From the NCBI RefSeq assembly GCF_030150155.1, contig NZ_JASLGR010000016.1, forward strand, positions 1-64,000: DNA of 64,000 nt, written 5' to 3'. This DNA is from Nocardioides sp. Lineage in GTDB: Bacteria; Actinomycetota; Actinomycetes; Propionibacteriales; Nocardioidaceae. Numbering within the stretch: the stretch's first letter is position 1; each line of letters begins with the position of its first letter. Positions 39,262 through 47,189 of this stretch are shown one piece after another. The notes beneath the pieces are model-generated. The model saw nothing but the letters and a program-made list of their open reading frames with translations. It had not been told where the DNA came from and did no database searches. The translations under genes and the position numbers were made by a program.

Positions 39262-40196
39262 GCGCGACCGACACGGCTTCGGCCGAGGCCTCGGCCTCGG
39301 CTCAGGTTCCGGCCCCGACCCGGACCCAGGTTCGGAGCGAGGGTGTCGACGCCCGACCGCTCCCGCCCTCGGGGCGGGAGAACCGCCTGGTCGTCTCCGA
39401 GATCGCCCTGGCCGTGGCGATCGTGCTCGGCTGGGGGCTGCTCTACCTGGTCGTGCTCAGTGGCTTCCAGGCCGGTCACACCCAGTCCCGGCTCTATCCC
39501 GAGCTCCGTTCGGCGCTGGCCGAGGGGGTCGCCCCGACCGGTGCCCCGATCGCCGCCGGGACACCGGTGGCGCTGCTCGACATCCCCGGTGCGGGGCTGC
39601 GCGACGAGGTCGTGGTCGAGGGGGCGACGTCGTCGCTGCTGCGTGGGGGAGCGGGGCATGTCCGCGGTTCGGTGCTGCCCGGCCAGGTCGGCACCAGCGT
39701 GGTGCAGGGCCGTTCGCTCAGCTTCGGGGCGCCGTTCGGCTCGATCGCGGCGCTGCCGGTGGGGTCCCAGATCGCGGTCACCACCCAGCAGGGCGCCTTC
39801 ACCTACCGCGTGATCGGCGTACGCCGGGCTGGTGCGGCAGTGCCGACGCTGGCGGCCGGGGCGGGGCGACTGGTGCTCGTCACCGCCGACGGCCACGGGC
39901 TGAGCAGGTCGGGGACCGTCTACGTGGACGCGGACCTGGTCGGGAAGGTGGCCCCGGCGGGTGCCGTGGCCGCGGTCGATCCCGCCGACGCCCCGATGAG
40001 TCGTGACACCGGCGTGGTGACGGTCGCGCTGCTCGCGCTGGCCCTCCAGGTGCTGATCCTGGCGGCGGGCTGGGCGGTGTGGGCGCGGCTGCGCTGGTCG
40101 CTGGTCGCGGCCTGGACGACCGGGCTGCCGGCAGTGCTGGCGGCGTTGTGGCTGGTCTCGTCGGTGGGGAGCCGGCTGTTGCCGAGCCTGGTCTGA
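39258..40196 (+). CDS. Sortase-fold membrane protein lacking the catalytic residues
   Basis: A 312-residue protein with a cytoplasmic tail, one helix (VSEIALAVAIVLGWGLLYLVV), an extracellular sortase-like domain (about 95-235) and two C-terminal helices. The sortase pattern is clear: VALLDIPGAGLRDEVVVEGA, GAGHVRGSVLPGQVGTSVVQG, FGSIAALPVGSQIAVTTQQGAFTYRVIGV, RLVLVTADG. But the catalytic His of AGHR is replaced (QGRS), the catalytic Cys of LVTC is replaced (LVTA), and the final Arg is missing (YVDADLV). It therefore cannot be an active transpeptidase of the known type. It may be a scaffold for the neighbouring binding proteins. GTG start overlapping the previous stop; last gene before an internal promoter. 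Confidence 0.72.
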   Translation: MSATDTASAEASASAQVPAPTRTQVRSEGVDARPLPPSGRENRLVVSEIALAVAIVLGWGLLYLVVLSGFQAGHTQSRLYPELRSALAEGVAPTGAPIAAGTPVALLDIPGAGLRDEVVVEGATSSLLRGGAGHVRGSVLPGQVGTSVVQGRSLSFGAPFGSIAALPVGSQIAVTTQQGAFTYRVIGVRRAGAAVPTLAAGAGRLVLVTADGHGLSRSGTVYVDADLVGKVAPAGAVAAVDPADAPMSRDTGVVTVALLALALQVLILAAGWAVWARLRWSLVAAWTTGLPAVLAALWLVSSVGSRLLPSLV

Positions 40197-40334
40197 GGGC
40201 AGGCCGCGCGGGTCTAGACCGCTCGTCTCACTCCTGTCCACATCCTGAACTTTTCCTATTAAGTCCAGTTTTCTACTCTACTTTATGTCGTGTTACCGCG
40301 ATCCGATCCGTCGGACGACAGAAAGGCACAGCCC
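40197..40334 (+). promoter_or_regulatory. AT-rich region with probable internal promoter of the pst operon
   Basis: The only real gap in the first half of the operon. It contains CTTTTCCTATTAAGTCC and CTACTTTATGTCGTGTTACC, the most AT-rich stretch nearby. TTATGTCGTGTTACCGCGATC-like bases recall TTATCGTGTTAATCGATC at the first promoter (32700-32717). The second PstS and pstB may thus be expressed separately. I see no clear 11-bp PHO repeats here. Confidence 0.5.
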
Positions 40335-41606
40335 ATGATTCAGCGACGCACGCGCGTCGGCGCCGCCGTCCTCGGGTCCCTCGCCGTCGCCGGCCTGGCC
40401 CTGAGCCAGGCCGCTCCCGTCCACGCCGACCCCGCCGCCCAGGCCGGCGACGTCGTCGGCGTCGGGTCCGACATCATCCAGAACTCGGTGAACTTCCTCG
40501 CCGACGGCTACGCCGGCCTGCCCGGCTACAACACCGCAGGCAACCGGCACCGGGTCTTCAACTACGACGCCACCGGCGACGCCAACAGCCGCAACGCGTT
40601 CACCGACCCGGCCCTGGGCACCGCCGAGAACCTCAACGCCACCGTGGTGGTGCGCGGTGGCACCTCGCCGATCCGGCGCCCCAACGGCGGCGGTAAGGGC
40701 ATCACCGCCCTGCTCAACGACGGTGACCCGACCAACGGCAACCGGATCCAGTTCGCCCGCACCCCCAACGCGCTCAGCGCCACCCAGAAGTCCACCGCGC
40801 TGGGTACCGGCGGGATCGGCAGCTATCGCACCATCCAGTTCGCCAAGGACGTCCAGTACGTCGCCACCGCGACCACCACCAACGCGCCGCCGGCCCTCTC
40901 GGTCGCCGACCTGGCCTGGATCTACACCCACTCCGGCGCCACCTGGGCCCAGCTCAAGGCGGGCGTGAGTGACCTGGGGAGCTGGACCCCGCCCGCCCCG
41001 AACGCCACCATCGTGCCGCTGCTGCCGCAGGACGGCGCCGGGGTGCAGCAGGTCTTCCTCAAGGCCCTCGGCCTGTGGAGCAGCGGCTCCAAGGCCTCCA
41101 CGGTGAACTGGGTGCAGCAGGTCAAGCAGAACGACCCGACCACGATCACCACGCTCAGCGCCGAGGAGAAGCCCAACGCGCTGGTGCCGTTCCCGCAGGG
41201 GCGCTACACGCTGCTCAACGACCACTACTTCTACCCGGCCACCAAGACTGAGGCGATCGCCGCCGGCACCGGCACCGCCGACCCGGGCGACTACAACTCG
41301 GCCAACCTCGGCACCCCGCTCGGCACCGGCGGGATCGCGCTCCAGACCGGCACCGGCGCGTTCAAGACCGACATCCGCTACCTGGTCGTGTTCCGTGAGT
41401 CCGACGCCACGTCGACCACGCCGTGGCAGCCGGGCAGCACCCTGAACTGGGTGCAGTCGCTCTTCTACAACGAGGACTACGACGCCGACTCCACGTCGAA
41501 CACGGTGCTGCCGCCGTACGTCCAGAGCCCGGCCGGCAAGCAGATCCTCACCCAGCTCGGGTTGACGCCGACGTACAAGGACTTCGGCACCGACTACACC
41601 GAGTAG
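40335..41606 (+). CDS. Second PstS-like substrate-binding protein
   Basis: A 423-residue secreted protein. Signal peptide (about 1-33, cleavage near VHADP). The PBP domain has VGVGSDIIQNSVNFLADGY at the start (the PstS GSGSS position reads VGSD), IQFARTPNALSATQK, FAKDVQYVATATTT, the loop LPQDGAGVQQVFLKALGLW and ends near ILTQLGLTPTYKDF. No lipobox and no C-terminal helix, so it is free or held by partners. It may bind phosphate or a related oxyanion. ATG at 40335 after GAAAGGCAC. Confidence 0.8.
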   Translation: MIQRRTRVGAAVLGSLAVAGLALSQAAPVHADPAAQAGDVVGVGSDIIQNSVNFLADGYAGLPGYNTAGNRHRVFNYDATGDANSRNAFTDPALGTAENLNATVVVRGGTSPIRRPNGGGKGITALLNDGDPTNGNRIQFARTPNALSATQKSTALGTGGIGSYRTIQFAKDVQYVATATTTNAPPALSVADLAWIYTHSGATWAQLKAGVSDLGSWTPPAPNATIVPLLPQDGAGVQQVFLKALGLWSSGSKASTVNWVQQVKQNDPTTITTLSAEEKPNALVPFPQGRYTLLNDHYFYPATKTEAIAAGTGTADPGDYNSANLGTPLGTGGIALQTGTGAFKTDIRYLVVFRESDATSTTPWQPGSTLNWVQSLFYNEDYDADSTSNTVLPPYVQSPAGKQILTQLGLTPTYKDFGTDYTE

Positions 41607-41708
41607 CCCCAGACTCCGGTCGGCCCGACGCGGCGCACCCCCGCCCGGGCCGGCCGGACCCCTCCCGCGCCTCCCGCCCAGCCCCACCACGGACACGAAA
41701 GGACCGCC

Positions 41709-42296
41709 ATGACCTTGCTCGAGAACCCCGACGTTGTAGCCGTCCCCGGTCGCTCCCGGCGGCCCGTGGTCGCTCTGGTCGTGGCGGTGCTGCTCGTCGG
41801 CGCCGTGGCCGTGGGCGTGGTGCGGTTCGTGCATCGGAGCCCGAGCACGCCGCCGTACGCCGACGCCGCGGCGACCGGGCGGATCGCGCTGTGCACCTCC
41901 GACGGCGCCGCGGTGACCTCGGGGTCGACCACCGCACCGCTGGCCGCCGTGGTCCGTGGCCACGCGGCGATCCCGGCAGGGGAGGGGCAGACCGCGACGT
42001 TGTTCGCGTTCCAGCCGCGCCAGGGCGCCGAGTCCTCGGAGTGGAGCGGCCTCGCCCTGAGCGCCGCGACCCTGGTGCACGGGGAGCCGACCGCCAGGCT
42101 CACCCTCGGCGCCGACACCATCACGCTGCGTCAGTTCCTGGCCGGCTACCCGGCGACCTGGGACGGCTGGGTGCAGCTGCGGCTGCTGGTCGGCTCCACG
42201 GCCGACGGCGTCGGCACGGCTACCTACGACGCACTCGACCTGACCATCGACGGGGATCGCTGGCGCGCGGTCGACCCCGGCAGCTGTGCCTCCTGA
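41709..42296 (+). CDS. Signal-anchored protein of the pst operon, 195 aa
   Basis: A type II membrane protein: 20-residue cytoplasmic tail, one helix (VVALVVAVLLVGAVAVGVVRFV) and an extracellular beta-rich domain of about 145 residues. The domain (GRIALCTSDGAAVTSGSTTAPLAAVVRG, then WVQLRLLVGSTADGVGTATYDALDL and RWRAVDPG) is clearly related to the N-terminal domain of the next gene, so the two arose by duplication. Two cysteines may pair. Function unknown. ATG with GAAAGGACC upstream. Confidence 0.7.
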   Translation: MTLLENPDVVAVPGRSRRPVVALVVAVLLVGAVAVGVVRFVHRSPSTPPYADAAATGRIALCTSDGAAVTSGSTTAPLAAVVRGHAAIPAGEGQTATLFAFQPRQGAESSEWSGLALSAATLVHGEPTARLTLGADTITLRQFLAGYPATWDGWVQLRLLVGSTADGVGTATYDALDLTIDGDRWRAVDPGSCAS

Positions 42297-42329
42297 CCCG
42301 CCGCCCCCGATCTCCCGAGAGGAACTCCC

Positions 42330-43409
42330 GTGAAGAACACCCACCGTCTGCGGCTCCCCGCCGTCACGCTCACCCTGGCCGGCCTGCTCGCCGGCGGCGG
42401 CCTCGCCGCTGCGGGGATCACCGCCGTCCACGCCGCCAGCGAGGCGCCCTGGCAGGCCGCCTCGGTGAAGAGCCCGAACGCGGTCGGCACGATCAGCCTG
42501 GTCGACGCCGCCGGCCAGCCGGTCACCTCGGGCTCCGTCGACGCACCGCTGGCCGCCTACGCGGTGGGCTCGGGCGGGCTGCGCTCGGGCGACACCATCG
42601 CCTCGCTCGCCCTCTACACGCCGTACGCCGCCTCCGGCACGCCCGCCAACGCCGACGCCTGGAGTGGCGTCACGATCGCCGCCCCGACCGCGCAGACCGG
42701 CCTGCCGGGCTTCGCCTCCGGGCCGAGCGTCAACCTGACCGGGTCGGTGCCGCTGGCGCAGTACCTCGGCGGCTTCTCCAACACTGTCAGCACCGCGGGC
42801 TACGAGGGCAGCTACGAGCTGAGGCTGACCACCGGCGCGCCGGGCCGTGCGTTCAGCACGTCGTACGACGTGCTCGACCTGCAGGTCTCCCAGGGGCAGT
42901 GGCATCTGTATGGCGAGACCACGGTCGAGCCGACCGGCCCCGCCTCCCCGACGGCGACCACCACCACGAGCCCCGGCCCGTCGGCGGCCTGCCAGGCGGC
43001 GACGGCGGCCGCGAAGTCCGCCAGCGCGACCCTGGCCACCGCCACCACCGCGTCGGCGAAGGCCGCCGGTGCGCTCGCCAAGGCCTCCTCTCCGGCGAGC
43101 GTCAAGGCCCTGATCAAGGCCAACGCGAAGGTCACCGCGGCCCAGGCCAAGGTCGCCACCGCGCAGGCCAAGGTCAAGGCCGCCACCTCGGCAAGCGCCA
43201 AGAAGAAGGCCGCAGCGGCGTTGACCAAGGCGAAGAAGGCACTCAAGACCGCCCAGAAGAGCGCGAAGAAGGCTGCCACCAAGGCCGGCTCGGCCGGGCG
43301 GACCTACACCGCCGCGGTGAAGACGGCCGCGACCGCCCTGGCTGCCAAGACCCGGGCGGCGAGCGCCGCCGCGAAGGCCGCCGCAGCCAAGGCGGCTGCC
43401 TGCAAGTGA
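42330..43409 (+). CDS. Secreted protein with Ig-like domain and Ala/Lys-rich tail
   Basis: A 359-residue secreted protein. Signal peptide about 1-36 (cleavage near VHAAS). The N-terminal domain (about 45-200) is a paralogue of the preceding protein: GTISLVDAAGQPVTSGSVDAPLAAYA to YDVLDLQVSQGQWHLYGE. After a Pro/Thr linker (about 203-222) the tail (about 223-359) is almost only Ala, Lys, Ser and Thr in long helix-like runs (ALTKAKKALKTAQKSAKKAA), like histone H1 tails or some wall-binding proteins. The positive charge suggests binding to wall polymers or to polyphosphate. GTG start after GAGAGGAAC; end overlaps pstB (GTGA). Confidence 0.75.
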   Translation: MKNTHRLRLPAVTLTLAGLLAGGGLAAAGITAVHAASEAPWQAASVKSPNAVGTISLVDAAGQPVTSGSVDAPLAAYAVGSGGLRSGDTIASLALYTPYAASGTPANADAWSGVTIAAPTAQTGLPGFASGPSVNLTGSVPLAQYLGGFSNTVSTAGYEGSYELRLTTGAPGRAFSTSYDVLDLQVSQGQWHLYGETTVEPTGPASPTATTTTSPGPSAACQAATAAAKSASATLATATTASAKAAGALAKASSPASVKALIKANAKVTAAQAKVATAQAKVKAATSASAKKKAAAALTKAKKALKTAQKSAKKAATKAGSAGRTYTAAVKTAATALAAKTRAASAAAKAAAAKAAACK

Positions 43410-44323
43410 GCACCCTGACCGCCTCCAGCGCGACCCCGGCAGCCGCCGGGTCGACCCCGCCTGGGGCCGACTCCGGCGCTGACGGTGCCCTCACGCGTGC
43501 GGTCGCAGGACCTGTCTCGGGAGAGCCCGCGCCGCTCGTCGCCACGACGGCGCGCGCTCTGGAGGCGGACTCCGTCTCGGCGTGGTTCGGTCGGCGCAAG
43601 GTCCTGGACCGGGTCTCGCTGACCATGCCCGCCGGCCAGGTCACGGCCCTGATCGGCCCCTCGGGGTGCGGGAAGTCGACGTTCCTGCGGATCCTGAACC
43701 GGATGCACGAGCTGGTCCCCGGCGCCGCGCTGGCCGGGTCGGTGATGCTCGACGGGCACGACCTCTACGACCCCGAACGGCCGCTGACCGAGGCCCGCCG
43801 CTCGATCGGGATGGTCTTCCAGAAGCCCAACCCGTTCCCGGCGATGTCGATCCGGGACAACGTGCTCGCCGGCCTCTCCCTGACCGGGGTGCGGGTGCGC
43901 AAGGACGAGGCCGCGGCGCTCACCGAGGTGTCGCTGCGCCGCGCCGGGCTGTGGGACGAGGTCAAGGACCGCCTCACCCAGCCGGGCTCGGCACTCTCGG
44001 GCGGGCAGCAGCAACGGCTGTGCATCGCCCGCTCCCTGGCGGTCTCGCCCCAGGTGCTGCTGATGGACGAGCCCTGCTCCGCCCTCGACCCGACCTCGAC
44101 CCGGGTGGTGGAGGAGACGATCCTGGCCATCGCCGCCGACGTCACGGTCGTGATCGTCACCCACAACATGCAGCAGGCCCGCCGGGTCTCCGACCAGTGC
44201 GGCTTCTTCCTCGCCGGGGCCGGCGAGCCCGGGGTGATCGTCGAGCACGGCGACACCGAGGCGATGTTCACCGACCCGATCGACCCTCGGACCGCCGACT
44301 ACGTCCACGGTCGGTTCGGCTGA
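43406..44323 (+). CDS. pstB: Phosphate ABC transporter ATPase PstB
   Basis: A 305-residue ATPase. A 45-residue Ala/Pro/Thr-rich extension precedes the ABC domain. Walker A GPSGCGKSTFLRILNRM, the PstB segment MVFQKPNPFPAMSIRDNV, signature LSGGQQQRLCIARSLA, Walker B VLLMDEPCSALDPTST and switch VTHNMQQARRVSD are all present. It hydrolyses ATP for PstC/PstA. It is last in the operon, unlike the common pstSCAB order, and no phoU follows. GTG start overlapping the previous gene. Confidence 0.93.
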   Translation: MSTLTASSATPAAAGSTPPGADSGADGALTRAVAGPVSGEPAPLVATTARALEADSVSAWFGRRKVLDRVSLTMPAGQVTALIGPSGCGKSTFLRILNRMHELVPGAALAGSVMLDGHDLYDPERPLTEARRSIGMVFQKPNPFPAMSIRDNVLAGLSLTGVRVRKDEAAALTEVSLRRAGLWDEVKDRLTQPGSALSGGQQQRLCIARSLAVSPQVLLMDEPCSALDPTSTRVVEETILAIAADVTVVIVTHNMQQARRVSDQCGFFLAGAGEPGVIVEHGDTEAMFTDPIDPRTADYVHGRFG

Positions 44324-44355
44324 GGCCCCGTGAGCGCCGTACGCTTGCAGGCGTT

Positions 44356-45900
44356 ATGTCGACGTCTGCCAACACCCCTGTGAGCGCACCCGCGAGCGAG
44401 TCTGCGAGCACGCCGCGCACCTACGAGGTCAAGACCTACGGGTGCCAGATGAACGTCCACGACTCCGAGCGACTCTCGGGGCTGCTGGAGGGCGCCGGCT
44501 ACCTGCGCTGGGATCCCGAGCAGGGCGAGGCCGCCGACGTGGTCGTGTTCAACACCTGCGCGGTGCGGGAGAACGCCGACAACAAGCTCTACGGCAACCT
44601 CGGCCACCTCTCCTCGGTGAAGGCCAAGCGACCCGGCATGCAGATCGCCGTCGGTGGCTGCCTGGCGCAGAAGGACCGCGACACCATCACGACCAAGGCC
44701 CCCTGGGTCGACGTCGTCTTCGGCACGCACAACATCGGCTCGCTGCCGGTGCTGCTGGAGCGCGCCCGGGTGATGGAGGAGGCCCAGGTCGAGATCCTGG
44801 AGTCCCTCGAGGTCTTCCCGTCCACGCTGCCGACCCGTCGCGAGTCGCCGTACGCCGCCTGGGTGTCGGTCTCCGTCGGCTGCAACAACACCTGCACCTT
44901 CTGCATCGTCCCCGCGCTGCGCGGCAAGGAGAAGGACCGCCGCCCCGGCGAGATCCTGGCCGAGATCGAGGCGCTGGTCGCCGAAGGGGTCTCCGAAATC
45001 ACCCTGCTGGGCCAGAACGTCAACGCGTACGGCGTCGAGTTCGGCGACCGGCAGGCGTTCTCCAAGCTGCTGCGCGCGTGCGGCCAGATCGAGGGCCTGG
45101 AGCGGGTCCGGTTCACCAGCCCGCACCCGGCCGAGTTCACCGATGACGTGATCGAGGCGATGGCCGAGACCCCGAACGTGATGCCGTCGCTGCACATGCC
45201 GCTCCAGTCCGGTTCGAGCAGGGTGCTCCAGGAGATGCGCCGGTCCTACCGGCAGCAGAAGTTCCTCGACATCATCCACAAGGTCAAGGCCGCCATCCCG
45301 GACGCCGCGATCACCACCGACATCATCATCGGCTTCCCCGGCGAGACCGAGGAGGACTTCCTCGAGACGCTCAAGGTGGTCGAGGAGTCGCGCTTCGCCA
45401 GCGCCTTCACCTTCCAGTACTCCAAGCGTCCCGGCACCCCGGCGGCCACGATGGAGGGCCAGATCGACCCGGCCGTCGTCACCGATCGCTACCAGCGACT
45501 GGTCGCCGTGCAGAACCGGATCAGCCACGAGGAGAACCAGGCCCAGGAGGGCCGCACCCTCGACGTGATGGTCGCCGAGGGCGAGGGCCGCAAGGACACC
45601 GAGACCGGACGTCTCTCCGGTCGCGCTCCCGACAACCGGCTGGTCCACTTCGCCGCCGGCTCCCTGGAGTACGGCGTCGACGTCCGCCCCGGCGATGTCG
45701 TCACCGTCACCATCACGCGTGGTGCGCCGCACTACCTGGAGGCCGACTCCGGGGTGCACGCGGTGCGTCGTACGAAGGCCGGCGACGTCTGGGAGCGCAG
45801 CCAGGGCAAGCCCGCGCAGGCAGAGACCCGCACGGTCGGCCTGGGCCTGCCCACGGTCGGGGTACCGGCTCCGCTGCCGGACGCACCTGTCTGCGGCTGA
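44356..45900 (+). CDS. miaB: tRNA-2-methylthio-N6-dimethylallyladenosine synthase
   Basis: A 514-residue radical SAM methylthiotransferase. N-terminal MTTase domain with KTYGCQMNVHDSERLSGLL and FNTCAVRENADNKLYG; radical SAM cluster CNNTCTFC in VSVGCNNTCTFCIVPALRG; C-terminal TRAM domain (about 380-450). It acts on A37 of tRNAs reading UNN codons, after MiaA has added the isopentenyl group. Start ATG at 44356 before a Ser/Ala-rich extension. A strong terminator follows. Confidence 0.95.
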   Translation: MSTSANTPVSAPASESASTPRTYEVKTYGCQMNVHDSERLSGLLEGAGYLRWDPEQGEAADVVVFNTCAVRENADNKLYGNLGHLSSVKAKRPGMQIAVGGCLAQKDRDTITTKAPWVDVVFGTHNIGSLPVLLERARVMEEAQVEILESLEVFPSTLPTRRESPYAAWVSVSVGCNNTCTFCIVPALRGKEKDRRPGEILAEIEALVAEGVSEITLLGQNVNAYGVEFGDRQAFSKLLRACGQIEGLERVRFTSPHPAEFTDDVIEAMAETPNVMPSLHMPLQSGSSRVLQEMRRSYRQQKFLDIIHKVKAAIPDAAITTDIIIGFPGETEEDFLETLKVVEESRFASAFTFQYSKRPGTPAATMEGQIDPAVVTDRYQRLVAVQNRISHEENQAQEGRTLDVMVAEGEGRKDTETGRLSGRAPDNRLVHFAAGSLEYGVDVRPGDVVTVTITRGAPHYLEADSGVHAVRRTKAGDVWERSQGKPAQAETRTVGLGLPTVGVPAPLPDAPVCG

Positions 45901-45911
45901 TCCACAGCCGT

Positions 45912-45960
45912 GATCGGCGTAGCGTGAGCGTCACCCAGTGACTGTCACGCTACGCCGATC
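45912..45960. terminator. Long bidirectional hairpin after miaB
   Basis: GATCGGCGTAGCGTGA and its exact complement (16-bp stem), with a nested GTCAC-CCA-GTGAC hairpin in the loop. It lies between convergent genes. Confidence 0.85.
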
Positions 45961-45968
45961 GGCGCGGT

Positions 45969-46337
45969 TCAGGCCTCGGGGTGCTCCTTGAACACCTCGG
46001 CGGCGTCAGCGGCGTTCTCGGTCGGCTCGGTGCCGAACTCGGTGGAGTACTCCACGTCGGTGACCTTCTCGCCCGTCTCCGGATCGCCGGCGTCGGTGAC
46101 GAGCTTGCCCATCGTGCCCTTGGTGCCGGTGGCGACCTTGTCGATCTTGTCGGTGTACTTGCCGTGCGTCTTCTCGTCGATCTTGGCGGCGGCCTTGTCC
46201 ACGTAGCCGCCCTCGTCGATCTTCTGGGCGGCACCTGCCGCAGCCAGCTTGATCGACTCCCCGGCCTTGTCGGCGGCCTCCTTGGCGATGCCGGCGGCCT
46301 CGGCGGCGCGCTCCTTGGCCTTGTCGAAGAAGCTCAT
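45969..46337 (-). CDS. MT0933-type small antitoxin-like protein, 122 aa
   Basis: A lysine-, alanine- and aspartate-rich helical protein: MSFFDKAKERAAEAAG, then KIDEGGYVDKAAAKIDEKTHGKYTDKIDK. This is the pattern of actinobacterial proteins annotated as antitoxin (MT0933/Rv0909 family). No toxin gene is next to it, so the name should be used with care. The C-terminal 40 residues are acidic and not typical. It is in one direction with the Nudix gene and a second, shorter relative (46949-47128). Confidence 0.7.
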   Translation of the reverse strand: MSFFDKAKERAAEAAGIAKEAADKAGESIKLAAAGAAQKIDEGGYVDKAAAKIDEKTHGKYTDKIDKVATGTKGTMGKLVTDAGDPETGEKVTDVEYSTEFGTEPTENAADAAEVFKEHPEA

Positions 46338-46422
46338 GGGTTCTCCCTGGCGTCAGGCGGCCCGAGTGGCCGCGCCTGAGGCCAGCGTAGGTCGTCGGGT
46401 GAAGCGCGCCCAGAGGCTGCGA

Positions 46423-46917
46423 CTAGTCGGTCGAGGAGAACCCGAACGTGAGGTACGGCGCCACCGCCACGCCCGAGGCGACCTGAGCGTGCAGCAGGCT
46501 CAGCAGATGGGCCTCGTGCGGCACCATCGGGGCCGGCAGCGCGTCCAGGGCGAACCAGTCCAGCGCACTGGCCTTGTCCGGCTCCTGGATCGCGGGCTCG
46601 CCGGCCCAGGTCCGGGCGGTGAAGAAGAAGTCGATCCGCTCGTCGATCGCCTCACCGCCCGCGGTGCGGTGCATCGAGGCGAGGAACGTGACGTCGATGT
46701 CGTGCAGGCCGAGCTCCTCGACGGCCTCCCGCGCCACCGCGACGTACGCCGTCTCGCCCTGCTCGACGTGGCCGGCGGCCGCAGCGGCCCAGTGTCCGGC
46801 CATGTAGGGCACCCCGGGTCCGCGCTGCTGGAGCAGCACCTCGGTGGTGCCGGCGTCGGTGGTGCGCAGCAGGTACAGGTAGGCCGCCGGGACCACGACG
46901 AAGCGGTCGTGACTCAC
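46423..46917 (-). CDS. Nudix hydrolase
   Basis: A 164-residue Nudix protein. The Nudix box is complete: GHVEQGETAYVAVAREAVEELGL (Gx5Ex7REUxEExGU). The beta strands before it (FVVVPAAYLYLLR, VLLQQRGPGVPYMAGHWAAAA) are typical of the MutT/IDI-like group. It hydrolyses a nucleoside diphosphate derivative; the substrate is unknown. GTG start at 46917. It lies between two MT0933-like genes. Confidence 0.9.
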   Translation of the reverse strand: MSHDRFVVVPAAYLYLLRTTDAGTTEVLLQQRGPGVPYMAGHWAAAAAGHVEQGETAYVAVAREAVEELGLHDIDVTFLASMHRTAGGEAIDERIDFFFTARTWAGEPAIQEPDKASALDWFALDALPAPMVPHEAHLLSLLHAQVASGVAVAPYLTFGFSSTD

Positions 46918-46948
46918 CGGCGGCCTCCCCGCGTCAGATGGAGAGAGG

Positions 46949-47128
46949 TCACTCCAGGCCGAGCTTGTCGGTCAGCTTGTCGGCAGCGGCGTCGACCTTG
47001 TCGTCGTACTTGCCGCCGGTCTTGTCCGAGATGACGTCCTTGGCCTTCTCGATGCCGTCCTTCACCTTGTCCGGGTTCTTCTGCGCCAGGTCCTCAGCCT
47101 TGCCGAGCGCGTCGTCCAAAAAGCCCAT
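46949..47128 (-). CDS. MT0933-type antitoxin-like protein, 59 aa
   Basis: A short all-helical protein: MGFLDDALGKAEDLAQKNPD, then KAKDVISDKTGGKYDDKVDAA. It matches the compact form of the MT0933/Rv0909 family better than the 122-residue relative does. ATG at 47128 with GAGGGGGAAG upstream. It has no adjacent toxin gene. Possible stress protein. It is transcribed towards the Nudix gene and away from miaA. Confidence 0.75.
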   Translation of the reverse strand: MGFLDDALGKAEDLAQKNPDKVKDGIEKAKDVISDKTGGKYDDKVDAAADKLTDKLGLE

Positions 47129-47189
47129 GCTTCCCCCTCGGGTCGTCGGCCCGTCCGAGTGCGGACCGTGTCGATGAAACACTAGGCCC

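Noticed and set aside
39258..40196. Active sortase for wall anchoring of the neighbouring proteins
   Set aside because: Catalytic His, Cys and Arg are all replaced, and the neighbours have no LPxTG motif.
40293..42905. 870-codon minus-strand open frame
   Set aside because: Shadow of the second PstS and the two secreted proteins, which have signal peptides and ribosome sites.
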